From: Leptobrachium leishanense
Lineage: Eukaryota > Chordata > Amphibia > Anura > Megophryidae
Direction of reading: 5' to 3'
Length of the DNA: 64,000 nucleotides
Assembly (NCBI GenBank): GCA_009667805.1
Contig: CM019063.1
Coordinates: 356,767,613-356,831,612, forward strand
In this document: positions 33,647 to 44,854 of the stretch, in pieces
Numbering within the stretch: position 1 is the first letter of the stretch
Layout of the letters: the number at the start of each line of letters is the position of its first letter
Translations under genes and position numbers: made by a program
Notes under the pieces: model-generated
What the model saw: only the letters and a program-made list of their open reading frames with translations
Database searches by the model: none
Told to the model about the DNA's origin: nothing

Positions 33647-34136
33647 TGTTAGATTTTAATTTCCTGTAAATATAATAAATATTTTGTCTTAAAAAGTCTG
33701 TTCTTATAAAATGGGCTGTGAAATTCCCCCCCTCCATTTTTGTTAGTGTCAATACTGCATAGACCGTTGTTCCTTCTATAGGATATGAGCTGTGGCCGAT
33801 TTCCTGTTATGTTCAGTGCAGGAAAATGTGCGCAGAAGCGGGAAGATGGGAAAAGGATTTCTTGTGAACCATATATGGTAGTAAGTTAACTGAGTGGCTA
33901 AACTTTGATGTAATGTATCTGTACACTGATTGGCTATAAATTCTGTGAATTTTAATAAATAGATCTGGCTTAACGAGGAAAGGATAGACTTCTGAGAAAA
34001 GACCAACACAGTTTTGTGATTGATTCTTTTTGGGGGTCTCCGCCATGGCGTAGCGCAGCTCTTACTTCGGTTTTGATATATAAGAAGAAACTTGGAAAAG
34101 GTTTATGGTAATTATAATGAAAAATAGAATTTTTCA
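33647..34136 (+). repeat. LTR element A, left LTR
   Basis: Starts TGTTAGATTTTAA and ends TTTTTCA. About ten differences from the right copy by eye. The open frame on its minus strand also occurs in the other LTR and is not taken as a gene. Confidence 0.85.
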
Positions 34137-34461
34137 CTTGTTGTCTGAAGTGGGATTTGCCATTCGGATGTATCCTTATATTTAAGTGTATCTTTACATT
34201 TGAATGTATCCTTACATTTGCTTGTTCAGATTTTGCGAACTTGCCTCCAGGCTTGGTTTTTGTTTATTTTCCTTGAAGTTAAAGCTATGGTTCAGAGATT
34301 GTTGATTTTTTTTTTGATTTTTTTTGGTGCAAGGTTGGACTCTTTGTCTTGGTTTGTTTTTGTCATTTTATGTATTGTAGTAAAGGAAAATCGTTTGAGG
34401 ACCTCACGTGTGTTGTTTGAACTCGCCCGGTGTGCTGAGTATATTGTTTTGTGTATGCTGG
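34137..34461 (+). other. Element A internal, left part
   Basis: T-rich sequence after the 5' LTR. A primer-binding site could not be matched to a known tRNA. The open frame is low complexity (Leu/Phe) and not supported. Confidence 0.35.
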
Positions 34462-35138
34462 TGTCATGGGAACCATGCAAGGATTGTAGGTGTGAGCCTA
34501 ATGTGCAGTGAGCCATGAAGTATGCAGGTTAAGGGGTTTAAACAAGGTCTTTATTATACTAAACAAAAAACAAAAATATAAAACGGAACTGATAGGAGAT
34601 AAAGTCCAGAGCAAGGTATCCAGGTAAAGGGTGAGCCAGTCTCGTAGTCAGGTATCAAGCAGTAATCGTGGGATACAGAAAACAGAATATGCCAAAGTCC
34701 ATAGCCAGGGGTCATACACAAGAAATCAATATAGGAACTGGGTAGCAGTTACCAGTAGAGCAGAGGTAGTCCATAAGGGTCAAAAATCGGGTATGATGAA
34801 GGTCCAGAGGGAAACAGATAGTGGGTACAGCGGATCCGGGAGCTTTTCCAAAAACAGGTCAGCGTGGTGCAAGGTTCAGACTTCAATGAGGAAGTTCAGC
34901 ACATGGGGTGTGACCTCCTTAAATACAGGGAAACTGGGCAGGATGATCTGCAGGTGAAGGTCTGATTTGAATACAAGAAATCAAAGTCCAGAACTGAGCA
35001 TGGGAAAAAAAAAGAAAAACCAAAACAAAGTCCCGGCATCTGCATAAGTAATGCAGGACACGGCAAAAAGAGCAACAGATGGAGGCGTCAGAGGATCAGG
35101 GGGTCCAGACCATGACAGCGCCCAGGTGGGCCATGACA
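34462..35138 (-). repeat. Probable solo LTR
   Basis: Begins TGTCATGGGAACC and ends GGGCCATGACA. Flanks are GCTGG and TCTGG (four of five match). The internal composition resembles gypsy LTRs. No internal region accompanies it. Confidence 0.5.
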
Positions 35139-35720
35139 TCTGGAAATTGAATTCCTAAAAAAAGGAAAGAGATGTTTCTAGTTGTATTGTCTCCGTTCTG
35201 TGTCTATCTTGTACTTCAATTCTGGTGTTTCTGGGTCGTCCATATCTGCTAATTGTGAGAATTTTATTTTAATTGATTAGATTTTGATTTCTTCTTATAT
35301 ATCAAATGATTTTATCTCCCATTGAGAGACAGTTTTTTCTTTTTCCTCTTATTTTTATTTTTATTTTCTTGCGCGCTGCTGCCATTTTTTCTTTATTTTT
35401 TTTGCTGCATGTGTTTGTGCGCTGATTCTAAAGGATTTGCTTACTGTTTTTTCTTTCAGATTGCATGTTTGTTTTTGTTTTATTTTTTATTTTTTTCTTG
35501 CCATTGATTGCGTCTGTTTATTTAAAATGTTTGTCTTTACTAACTATTAATGTATGTGTTTATCTTTGATGTTTTGTATTTCGTAGTTTTGATATTATGT
35601 TTTTTATATGTAATTTATGTATAGGGACTGCTTCTCTTAAAACAGGTTGCTTTGTTTCTGTCTTTACTGCCTTGCCTCGTGTAAAAAAAAAAAAAAAAAA
35701 AAAAGGCACAGGAAATGGAG
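35139..35720. other. Element A internal, middle part
   Basis: T-rich, with a poly(A)-like run at 35684-35704. No gene recognised. Confidence 0.35.
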
Positions 35721-35725
35721 ACAAT

Positions 35726-36477
35726 TGTAACGGTTAGCCCCTGCTTGGGCCATCGTGGTGGCTTGGAACAGGAGATGAAGCCCTTAAGGCAGGTGAGTAA
35801 CTGACTGGACACAAGGACAGACGGATTTCTCCAAAACCAAGGAGCACCAAAAAACAACAGAATTGCCACTAAGCTCCGAAGGCTTCAAGACCGACAGACA
35901 ACTTAGGACACTCAGAAACACAATGATACGCCTGCCAATCCGTGAATTGAGCAGACTGCAGGGCAGTCGGAGAAACACAAAGATACACTTGACAATCCGT
36001 GAAGTGAGCAGGCTGAAGGACAGTAAACAAAACAGACTATACTAAAAGAGGTCCTTATAAGCGGCCTCTGAATAATATACTAAACTAAGACAGACAAGGT
36101 ACATGAAACATACAAGAATCGTCAATCAGGCAGAGGTTGGCAACAGATCAGAAATATACGGTACCAGGGGGGAGTAGAACGGATAGTCAAAAATAAAGCC
36201 GAGGTCAGAACCAGAAAACACTTGAACAGGAATGCTTTGCAGCAACTCAGGAAACACGAACCAGACAGAACCACCATCAAACTCCAAACAGTCAATGAGG
36301 CTCTGTGCTGCTGGGAATATATAGGGAGTGGGTCTGTGTGATTGGGCCATGTGACCCCAGACCAGGAGATCACAACAGAGCCCCAGATCAGCACTAAACA
36401 GCACAGCCAGACACACCATAGGGGAAAAACAAACATGAAGACCCTTCATCACCAGGGGGCAAGGCCGAGACGTGACA
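35726..36477 (-). repeat. Element B 3' LTR
   Basis: Direct repeat of 39109-39859. About five differences seen by eye, fewer than between the LTRs of the surrounding element A. Confidence 0.9.
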
Positions 36478-36551
36478 TAACCCCCTCCCTTACGGGTGAC
36501 CTCCTGGGCACCCAAAACAAAAAACATGGCAGACAGAATCATGAAACCAGA

Positions 36552-37472
36552 TCACGAACACCAGTCACCAAAATCCATTGAGGTCCCACTCAGAGTCGTC
36601 ATCCTCCTCCCCAAGACGCCTCCGTCTATGAGGGTTCCTTTGAATGGCATCCCAGTGGTCCTTTCTGAACACCAGTCCAAAGGGCGACTGCACATAGCCC
36701 TCAGGGACATGACGGGTTGGGGGATCTCGGCATCAGTCAGACTGGACATGGAATCAGTTGGACTAGGGTTAGTCACCTTTTTACGTCTTCTCCTTGAACG
36801 AGATCTAGAACTGGTGACCACCCCAAACGACACGGCAATAGTAGGGGCAGACTTGGTTATCTGTTTAACACCACACGATTGAGACCTCTCGACCCCACAA
36901 GTGGTTTTGACAGCAATGGACCCACTGCGAGACGTGGGCACAGTGGTCACGTGACTTGACTTGGATACGACTGCCTTGCAGCTCGACTTGGACAGACTTG
37001 ACAACTCGCCTTTAACTGGCACACCATTGGAACAGAGGACATTGCCAGGATATGATACAACTGGCACCTCACCATTGTTACAGATTTCACCTGGAGGAGT
37101 GCACTGTGGACCCTCCGAGTCATCGGAATCCTCCTCAAAACACCTGAGAGCAGCATTAGGGTCTTTCTTGATCATGGCCCAGTGTGCCTCACGGAACAAC
37201 ATCCCGCATGGGGATCGTATATAACCCTCGGGTACAGGGCTAGAATTTGTAGCACCAGTCAGTTTGGATGTCACTCTATTAACTGGCAGGACTGGCAAAT
37301 AACCAGAAACAGACATACCTGGCAGCGTGCCATCAGGGGCTGACATGAGGGGCTCTTGGCCCAAACCAGACATGAAGGACTTAGTACCCACCTGGGACAA
37401 AATTGGCATATCGCCAGAAACAGGCATTAGGGGCACATTGCCCGAATTACACATGAAGGGCTCGGGACCCAC
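36552..37472 (-). CDS. Element B ORF, C-terminal part, unknown function
   Basis: 306 open codons on the minus strand, ending near the 3' LTR. The protein is Ser/Pro/Val-rich with recurrent short blocks of the type VPLMPVSGDMP. It has one less repetitive segment (REAHWAMIKKDPNAALRCFE followed by an acidic patch) and an Arg/Lys-rich basic run (SRSRSRRRRKKV, about residue 225). I do not recognise it. It appears to be the downstream continuation of the same coding sequence as the repeat region and the zinc-knuckle segment, split by frameshifts. It may be a structural or nucleic-acid-binding protein of the particle; this is inference. Confidence 0.5.
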   Translation of the reverse strand: MGPEPFMCNSGNVPLMPVSGDMPILSQVGTKSFMSGLGQEPLMSAPDGTLPGMSVSGYLPVLPVNRVTSKLTGATNSSPVPEGYIRSPCGMLFREAHWAMIKKDPNAALRCFEEDSDDSEGPQCTPPGEICNNGEVPVVSYPGNVLCSNGVPVKGELSSLSKSSCKAVVSKSSHVTTVPTSRSGSIAVKTTCGVERSQSCGVKQITKSAPTIAVSFGVVTSSRSRSRRRRKKVTNPSPTDSMSSLTDAEIPQPVMSLRAMCSRPLDWCSERTTGMPFKGTLIDGGVLGRRMTTLSGTSMDFGDWCS

Positions 37473-37559
37473 ACTTGCAAGACAACGGTAGAAACAACAA
37501 TGGACCCACTGTGGGACAAGGGCACAGTGGTCTCATGTGTTAATGTAAGCACATTGGTC

Positions 37560-38062
37560 TCATAACCTAACGAGGCCTCAGCAGTCTCGCAGCAGGACAT
37601 GGGCACTGTTGTCTCACAGCAGAACATGGGCACGGCTGCCTCGCAGCAGAACATGGCACGGCTGCCTCGCAGCAGAACATGGGCACGGCTGCTTCGCAGC
37701 AGAACATGGGCACGGCTGCTCTCGCAGCAGACATGGGCACGGCTGCCTCGCAGCAGGACATGGGCACGGCTGCCTCGCAGCAGGACATGGGCACGGCTGC
37801 CTCGCAGCAGGACATGGGCACGGCTGCCTCGCAGCAGGACATGGGCACGGCTGCCTCGCAGCAGGACATGGGCACGGCTGCCTCGCAGCAGAACATGGCA
37901 CGGCTGCCTCGCAGCAGAACATGGGCACGGCTGCCTCGCAGCAGAACATGGGCACGGCTGCCTCGCAGCAGAACATGGGCACGGCTGCCTCGCAGCAGAA
38001 CATGGGCACGGCTGCCTCGCAGCAGAACATGGGCACGGCTGCCTCGCACAACACGGGCACAA
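37560..38062 (-). pseudogene. Element B 9-residue repeat region (27-bp minisatellite)
   Basis: About 17 copies of a 27-base unit (CACGGCTGCCTCGCAGCAGA...), equivalent to a 9-residue Cys-rich repeat such as AAVPMFCCE on the minus strand. All three minus frames stay open through the array. Single-base indels between copies shift frame several times, so the array was probably translated once and is now degenerate. Repeat-flanking sequence (TNVLTLTHETTVPLSHSG) follows the same style as the 36552-37472 frame. Confidence 0.6.
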
Positions 38063-38067
38063 CTGTC

Positions 38068-38349
38068 TCGTGGATCGGAATCGGCATGACTAGCAGCTCA
38101 CTAGTAGAACCAGGCATGAAGGTTCATGTTTAGATACAGGCACTTCGGCTCATAACAAAGCATAGGCACGGCTACCTCGTAGCTCAACATCGGCACAACT
38201 GACTCGTCAGCAGGCAGGAAGGGCTCTGGGCCCATGACAGGCGTGAAGGCTCTAGGCCCACCTGGGACAAAACCGCTGACACACAGCTTGGAGTGTTACC
38301 GCTGACACACAGCTTGGGAGTGTTACCGCTGACACACAGCTTGGGAGTG
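38068..38349 (-). repeat. Second 27-bp array in element B (3 copies)
   Basis: CCGCTGACACACAGCTTGGG repeats three times at about 38273-38350 with a 27-base period. On the minus strand it reads as AVTLPSCVS, again nine residues. Confidence 0.7.
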
Positions 38350-39012
38350 TTACCGGCAATGTGCCAGGTTCTGGCACCGCTGACACCTTGTCAGACAGAA
38401 ACAAAACTGGCCTCCCGCCAGGAACGGACATAGGCACAATACAATGTGCAGAACAGACAGGTTTTTCTTTATGCTGTGTACCTGTAACAACAGCGCCACC
38501 CTGGACCCTTGTGGCATCAGCGCCACCCTGGGCCCTTGTGGCATCAGCGCCACCCTGGCCCTTGTGGCATCAGCGCCACCCTGGGCCCTTGTGGCATCAG
38601 CGCCACCCTGGGCCTTTGTGGCAACAGTGACACCCTGGGCCCTAGACCCATGACAAGAACTGAGAAACAGTGATCCACTGCATAACATGGAAGCAGGTAG
38701 TGTGCCTTGAGGTGGAGCAATTTTGGCTTTATTACCACACATGGAATTTGCAACACCCCTGGATTGCACAGAAACAGAGGTCCCAGCAGTAGGGTCAGCG
38801 CTATGGCTACATGACGTGGATACCAGGGTCTCACCCTGAGAACATGACATTCTGGTTTGGGCTTTAATGGACAGCAAAAAGATTTTATGCTGGGGTGAAC
38901 TGCAATAATAACAGAGATTAAGAATTCTACGTCTCTCTCTTTCACTCATGGGAGGTTCCCCAGAGACTCTGCTGGGAGGAACCGCATAATTAAGCACACT
39001 GAGAGACAGCAT
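38350..39012 (-). pseudogene. Element B Gag-derived zinc-knuckle segment and third 27-bp array
   Basis: The frame opens about 100 bases inside the 5' LTR. RERRRILNLCYYCSSPQH resembles the Arg-rich lead-in and CCHC knuckle of vertebrate gypsy Gag (C-X2-C-X4-H), but the final Cys is replaced by Leu. The Gag matrix/capsid part is absent. Further on, a 27-base array (38495-38640) reads ATRAQGGAD. A frame break at about 38555 separates it from the rest. The segment ties the element to gypsy-type LTR elements. Function now unlikely. Confidence 0.6.
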
Positions 39013-39108
39013 TAACCTCTTCAGCTCTGTCAGCAGATCAAAAAACCATCTGAAGCACAGAATTTAACACAGTAAGCTCACCTGCAGGCATTAATGGACT
39101 GTTTGTAA

Positions 39109-39859
39109 TGTAACGGTTAGCCCCTGCTTGGGCCATCGTGGTGGCTTGGAACAGGAGATGAAGCCCTTAAGGCAGGTGAGTAACTGACTGGACACAAGGA
39201 CAGACGGATTTCTCCAAAACCAAGGAGCACCAAAAAACAACAGAATTGCCACTAAGCTCCGTAGGCTTCAAGACCGACAGACAACTTAGGACACTCAGAA
39301 ACACAATGATACGCCTGCCAATCCGTGAATTGAGCAGGACTGCAGGGCAGTCGGAGAAACACAAAGATACACTTGACAATCCGTGAAGTGAGCAGGCTGA
39401 AGGACAGTAAACAAAACAGACTATACTAAAAGAGGTCCTTATAAGCGGCCTCTGAATAATATACTAAACTAAGACAGACAAGGTACATGAAACATACAAG
39501 AATCGTCAATCAGGCAGAGGTTGGCAACAGATCAGAAATATACGGTACCAGGGGGGAGTAGAACGATAGTCAAAAATAAAGCCGAGGTCAGAACCAGAAA
39601 ACACTTGAACAGGAATGCTTTGCAGCGACTCAGGAAACACGAACCAGACAGAACCACCATCAAACTCCAAACAGTCAATGAGGCTCTGTGCTGCTGGGAA
39701 TATATAGGGAGTGGGTCTGTGTGATTGGGCCATGTGACCCCAGACCAGGAGATCACAACAGAGCCCCAGATCAGCACTAAACAGCACAGCCAGACACACC
39801 ATAGGGAAAAACAAACATGAAGACCCTTCATCACCAGGGGGCAAGGCCGAGACGTGACA
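39109..39859 (-). repeat. Element B 5' LTR
   Basis: See the partner at 35726-36477. The sequence just inside it (TTACAAACAGTCC, minus) should contain the primer-binding site, but no standard tRNA match was recognised. Confidence 0.9.
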
Positions 39860-39864
39860 ACAAT

Positions 39865-42756
39865 AGGGCTTTACTTTTACAGTAAATTTCAAAAATGACT
39901 GCTTTTTTTATTCTTAGTTTATGTTTGAAAGATGAACATAGAAAGTCAATACTTTGACAAGGCAGGTTACACGTGAATGTTATGTTATAAGTTGATGTAT
40001 GATATATAAAAAAAAATTGTGTATCAAGGTGATGGGCTCAATCTGCCTTAATATAAGTTATACATTTTCCCAAAAGAGGCATGGTCGCTTATTTTCCTCT
40101 GGTCTTTGTTTGAGTCCAGCACTAAGGGATTGACCACACCTTAATATAGGTTATATGTTTTGCCAAAATGGCTGACTGAGATCATTTACAGTGTTTGTAA
40201 CTTGTATAATGGAATATATATGTAGGTTCATGTTTAATTGTTTGGAATCTAAGCGGATGAAGTGATATAAAGCTGAAGGATTTGAGTGAAAGTTTAAAGG
40301 AAAGCGCCTACAGGTTTAGTAGTGCTGTACAAAGGAATTTAGGCAGATTTCAAATGAGAGAAGGTGTTTTTTTTCTGTTTTATTTTAGTTGACTAAGGGA
40401 GATGGAAGGTTGTAGTTTGGTATCTGAGTATTGTTTGATAGTTTTCTTTTTCTGCAGTGGTAGCCAGATGTCTAGTTTTATTTTTTGCTGTCTGATGTTT
40501 TTGTCTTTTGGTGTGAAGTGCAACAGCGTATAACTGTGCCCCCATTGAATATTCTTGGAGGGAATAAAACAGGTTGTAAAATAGCTGCACAAACACCTCA
40601 CGTTTGAATGTTTGTTTTTAACCAATATCCTTAATAAAGATTATTGATGTTTATTAAGAATCTTTTTCTCTGAGTTTACTCTGAAAACTTTGTGCTAATT
40701 AACGCGTCAAGTTTTAAACATGCCCTTCTATACTTTCTTTCCCAGTTCATGATATTTTTGTTGTGTTTTTTTATTTGAATTGAAGTTCACATTCTTTTCC
40801 TCCTCTCCTCCATTTTTTCTCTCTCATGACCACTCCTTTTCTTTGTGTCCAAAAAATGTGTTGCATTTTTTTTCTCCATTTTAAAAGTATTTTAACCATA
40901 TGAATTTTAAAGTTTTTGACAGGCTAATAATACATTTTTTTCCCAAGTTTTTACTTTAGGTGAAAATTACCCATGCATGCCAAGTTTGATCAAGCTAGAT
41001 GGAAGTTTATGTGATACCAATATTGATAAAGCTGTTGGAATTGAAGGAAATTTACTCAAACACATTATCATTTCACATTGCAATGTTACATCAACCGGAT
41101 AATAAGGAATTATCAGACACCAGGCAATAAAACATTCTAGTTTATCGACAACTCATCAATAAATCATGCGACTAAAGAAGATCATTGATTTGGAAATAAA
41201 ACTTAAGACATGTCAGTTTTACAAAACTGTTATTTTCAACCAATAAGACAGAAGACAAAGAAAGAAGATAATGTATTTTTATATGCTGATGGATTATCTT
41301 TGTGTTGTTGTCTAAGTGATAATTATTTTGTGTCTTTTATTATTTTATATTTTATTATTTTTGTTGTTTGGTTACAATCAATATTGTTCAAAATTCCCTG
41401 ACACATTTAGGATTATTGAAGATCACATCCAATTAAAATTAGAGTTAATTAATGTATTTAGGAACATATAATTTAATGCATTTGCATAAATACGTTTCAT
41501 GACATATATAGTGGTAAATGGAAAGTTCTGATTCGGTAAAATTAATGCTGTTTTTTTTTTTTTATTATTTCATTTGAGGATTGGTGTGTTTTATTAACAC
41601 CAGGTTTGTTTCAAAACCCCGAACAAGACTGAATAGGATAGTAATTAAATATTTTTTTTGATATTTAAAATGGGTGGAATATGCACTTCGGCTATTTCCC
41701 TTTTGAGCCAAAGTTGCGTATATATATTTTTCTCTAACAATGAGTCAGAAGTAGTATAATTTTTTTCTCGTTGCGTGAGGCCGATCGGCTTTGCGGGGAA
41801 ATTTTAAAATTTATTATCTGTGTCTCTTCTTGTGTAAATTAACATTTTTATTGTTTTCGTGCATTTGAGAGTGACAATGAATGAATGGATGTATATGATT
41901 AGCGGGGTATACCATATTTTCTTTTCTTTTTTATTTTCTTTATTGTTGCTAAAAACGTATCACATCATCAAGAAACCTGACAGTCACAATGACTGCATAT
42001 GGAAGGAATCATGGACATTTTGTGTCAAGGTCAAAGGTCACAGGTAATAAGAACCAGCGCAAAGAGACAGCTTGTTCAGGAGTCCCTATGGTGGGAGCTC
42101 TGATGACATTCAATGATTATGCGTCTCAAGCTGGGATGTTGGAAAAAAAGACCACACCCTGATATCGCACTGTGGACTACGGTATTAGATTATGGAATAT
42201 TTTTTTTTTTTATTTTTTATTTAATCCCCTAGATAAGTGTGAGAAAGGATTGGATTTGTGAAAATGAGAATGTATTTCTTGAGTGTGTGTATGAATGCAG
42301 GTGTGTATGCGTTTTGTGGAGTGAAGCTGAACATAGGAAAACACACAGATATAGATCTGACTCATGTTGATTTATGAGATAAATGAACTTTTACATTCAA
42401 GTTATTATACTTTTCTTGTTCGGTGAATTATATTTTGGGAAATGGGAATAAATAGTTATTTAATGTCTAGATTAGGTATTTTGCCTACGCTCCAAGTGGT
42501 TCGTTGAAGAGTGAATCTAGATAAATAAGTGTATTTTATGCTCATAAAGGGCCTCCTTGGGGAATCCCTTTTGTACATTATAAAAGTATTGAGGTATTTT
42601 AGGAGTAAATACCAGAATTTTCTTCCCCTCTGAGCATCTAGAATGATCTAAAGGTCTTAGGCAAGGACACTGTAGCCCAGGTATAATTAGTTTAATTGCC
42701 TAAATTTGGTTTATATTTTAGATGATCACAGGTGATATGTGATCAAAGGAAAGAAT
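39865..42756 (+). other. Element A internal, right part
   Basis: 2.9 kb of AT-rich DNA with T-runs and no recognisable gag, pol or env motif in any frame. It ends with the purine-rich AAAGGAAAGAA before the LTR. Confidence 0.45.
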
Positions 42757-43248
42757 TGTTAGATTTTAATTTCCTGTAAATATAATAAATATTTTGTCTT
42801 AAAAAGCCTGTTCTTATAAAATGGGCTGTCAAATTCCCCCCCTCCATTTTTGTTAGTGTCAATAATGCATAGACAGTTGTTCCTTCTATAGGATATGAGC
42901 TGTGGCCGATTTCCTGTTATGTTCAGTGCAGGAAAATGTGCGCAGAAGCGGGAAGATGGGAAAAGGATTTCTTGTGAACCATATATGGTAGTAGGTTAGC
43001 TGAGTGGCTAAACTTTGATGTTGTAATGTATCTGTACACTGATTGGCTATAAATTCTGTGAATTTTAATAAATAGATCTGGCTTAACGAGGAAAGCTAGA
43101 CTTCTGAGAAAAGACCAACACAGTCTTGTGATTGATTCTTTTTGGGGGTCTCCACCATGGCGTAGCGCAGCTCTTACTTCGGTTTTGATATATAAGAAGA
43201 AACTTGGAAAAGGTTTATGGTAATTATAATGAAAAATAGAATTTTTCA
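42757..43248 (+). repeat. LTR element A, right LTR
   Basis: Near-identical to 33647-34136. It ends TTTTTCA and is followed by CATAG. Confidence 0.85.
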
Positions 43249-44259
43249 CATAGTATCCTTAGTAACCATATTGGTATACTTCCCTATAGGTTCCAACAGA
43301 CCCCCTCTTGCTGATACGATTGGCCGACCCGGTGGATTTTGGCTGTCTTTATGGATCTTCAGGAACGTATAGAGGATGGGGGTTTTGGGGTATTTTACAA
43401 TAAGATACAAGGCAATGGCTTCCGAGATGTGTCCTGCTTGTAATCACAGTGTAACTAGAGATTTAATTTTTTTCAAAAGTTCTTTGGTGGGGTCATATGT
43501 TAGTTTGCGATAAGTAGCAGGGTCAGAAAGCTGTTGTAAAATTTTGATTCGGTAGTACGTATAGTCCATCACTACAATCCCCCCTCCTTTGTCTGCTGGA
43601 CTTTTAATGATGTTGGCGTCTGTAGAGAGATCTTTCAATGCTTCATAGTCCTGTCTCGAGAAGTTAGAAAAAGAACGAGGCTTGAGTTGTACTAACACCT
43701 TTGTTTCCTCCTGTATAATTTTTGGAATAGGTATTTATAAACGTATTGTAAGTTTTAACATCCTGTATGTTTTTGAGTTTCAATGTTGGTTTATATGGAG
43801 TAACAGTGTTGGGAAGACCCTCTTGAATGGCAAGCGATGGATGCATTTTATAATTCTGTATTCCCATATTGAAAGGTGTAGGTTTAACAGTAGGCACAAA
43901 GGTTAATCCTTTATTAAGGACATGTAAATGGATAGAGGTCAATTTCTTATGTGAGAGATTAAAGACTAGTATTATCTCTTGAACGAGGGTTGTCTCCCTC
44001 ATGTCCCTTTTGTTGTGATGACCTCTTCGTGTTCTTTTGTTCTTCCTGATTCTTTGTTTATTTTTCAATTAGAATCTAAATACCAATTTTCAGGCCTTTA
44101 ACATAGTCTGTTTTGAGCTATCGGTATCCTGTTTAAAATATTCAACCCCCTTTTTCATCCCCTTAGGGGCAAAGTTTCCAAAAATCCTTCCTTAGTGGGT
44201 CCCTACGTCATAAAAACAGTGTACCTTCAAAATTTCACGTTCCTAGGTTAAACGGTTTA
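43249..44259 (-). pseudogene. PLE 3 N-terminal half of RT
   Basis: Minus strand: a basic N-terminus (44068-43664, KNKQRIRKNKRTRRGHH), then LNKGLTFVPT and a further frame with SPADKGGGIVVM (about 43610-43560, the RT fingers motif). PPGRPIVSARGG at about 43300 runs into the CATAG target site of LTR element A. At least two frame breaks are present. The same segment occurs at 59001-59690 in the same orientation with only small differences. Confidence 0.8.
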
Positions 44260-44582
44260 GGCTAGGGTCAGAGTGGGGCAGTCGGAACGCGCGTGCAGGT
44301 GCACTAAATCACGGCGGCAGTAGCAGCACATAACGGCCAATGACGGCCAATATACGCAGTACGTGCGTACTAAAGTGCGCCGACACCACGCAACCGGCAA
44401 ATGAACGCATTTTTATCAGAACGTGAAACCGCTGCTACAGACGTACAGAGTGCGCGGCGGCCGCATGGCAGCGTGTGTGCGTGATTAGGAGACGTCAGAC
44501 GCTGCTAGTGTGCGGCCTACATAACGTTCGAACAGCCGGATTTCCCTAGAATTGCGTTGGTGAGTACCTGCGACTGTGAAAG

Positions 44583-44765
44583 ATGTCTGGACCAGAGATG
44601 GACGTCGAGAGGCTCATCAGCGCTGTGGGGGAGCACCAGGGATCTGGGATACGGCCTGCGAGAGGTATAAGGACAAGGGGAAGAAAGGCGAGCGCATGGG
44701 TCGAGGGTCCCGTCAGGTGTACCCGGATTATGATATGTGGTCCGAGAAAGAGCAGCACATACAGA
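44583..44765 (+). pseudogene. Harbinger MADF protein, exon 1
   Basis: Starts MSGPEMDVERLISAVGEHQ, the first helix of a MADF (Myb/SANT-like) domain. Single-base losses shift the frame twice; WDTACERYKDKGKK and VYPDYDMWSEKEQHIQ are readable in neighbouring frames. A GTGAGT donor follows at 44766. The protein partners the transposase in Harbinger elements, helping it bind transposon ends and enter the nucleus (family knowledge). Confidence 0.75.
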
Positions 44766-44854
44766 GTGAGTATAATATTATTTAATTCATAATCCCATAA
44801 ATGTAAATCACAATAATAATAATAAACAAACAAATGTAATCATTGATGTGAAAC

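Larger units (their letters stand above)
35726..39859 (-). mobile_element. Non-autonomous LTR element B, nested in A
   Basis: LTRs 35726-36477 and 39109-39859 (about 752 bases) have TG...CA ends and an exact ACAAT duplication (35721-35725, 39860-39864). The minus-strand purine tract AAGGGAGGGGGTTA, just inside the left LTR, sets the orientation as minus. The ~2.6-kb interior has a long Gag-derived or accessory reading frame with 27-bp repeats and no protease, RT or integrase. It would need enzymes from another element. Confidence 0.9.
33647..43248 (+). mobile_element. LTR element A, non-autonomous, inserted in PLE 3
   Basis: 490/492-base direct repeats with TG...CA ends (33647-34136 and 42757-43248) are flanked by CATAG on both sides. 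They interrupt the PLE RT between PIGKYTNM and LPTCLRDT. The internal part, after removal of the nested elements, is about 4.7 kb, AT-rich and without recognisable gag or pol. A purine-rich AAAGGAAAGAA just before the right LTR favours plus orientation. It behaves like a large LTR retrotransposon derivative. Confidence 0.85.

Noticed and set aside
33647..34136. A 490-base intron in the PLE 3 RT (GT...AG and in-frame junction across 43250/33660)
   Set aside because: The same 490 bases occur on both sides of the break with TG...CA ends and a CATAG duplication, so they are LTRs of an inserted element. The in-frame splice is coincidental and adds residues not expected in PLE RT.
37427..38133. Five overlapping long frames on both strands
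   Set aside because: Most are shadows of the 27-bp array. Only the minus strand fits the neighbouring coding region, and it is frame-shifted.
42923..43249. 108-codon frame in LTR of element A
   Set aside because: Lies inside an LTR and has a disrupted counterpart in the other LTR; no domain recognised.
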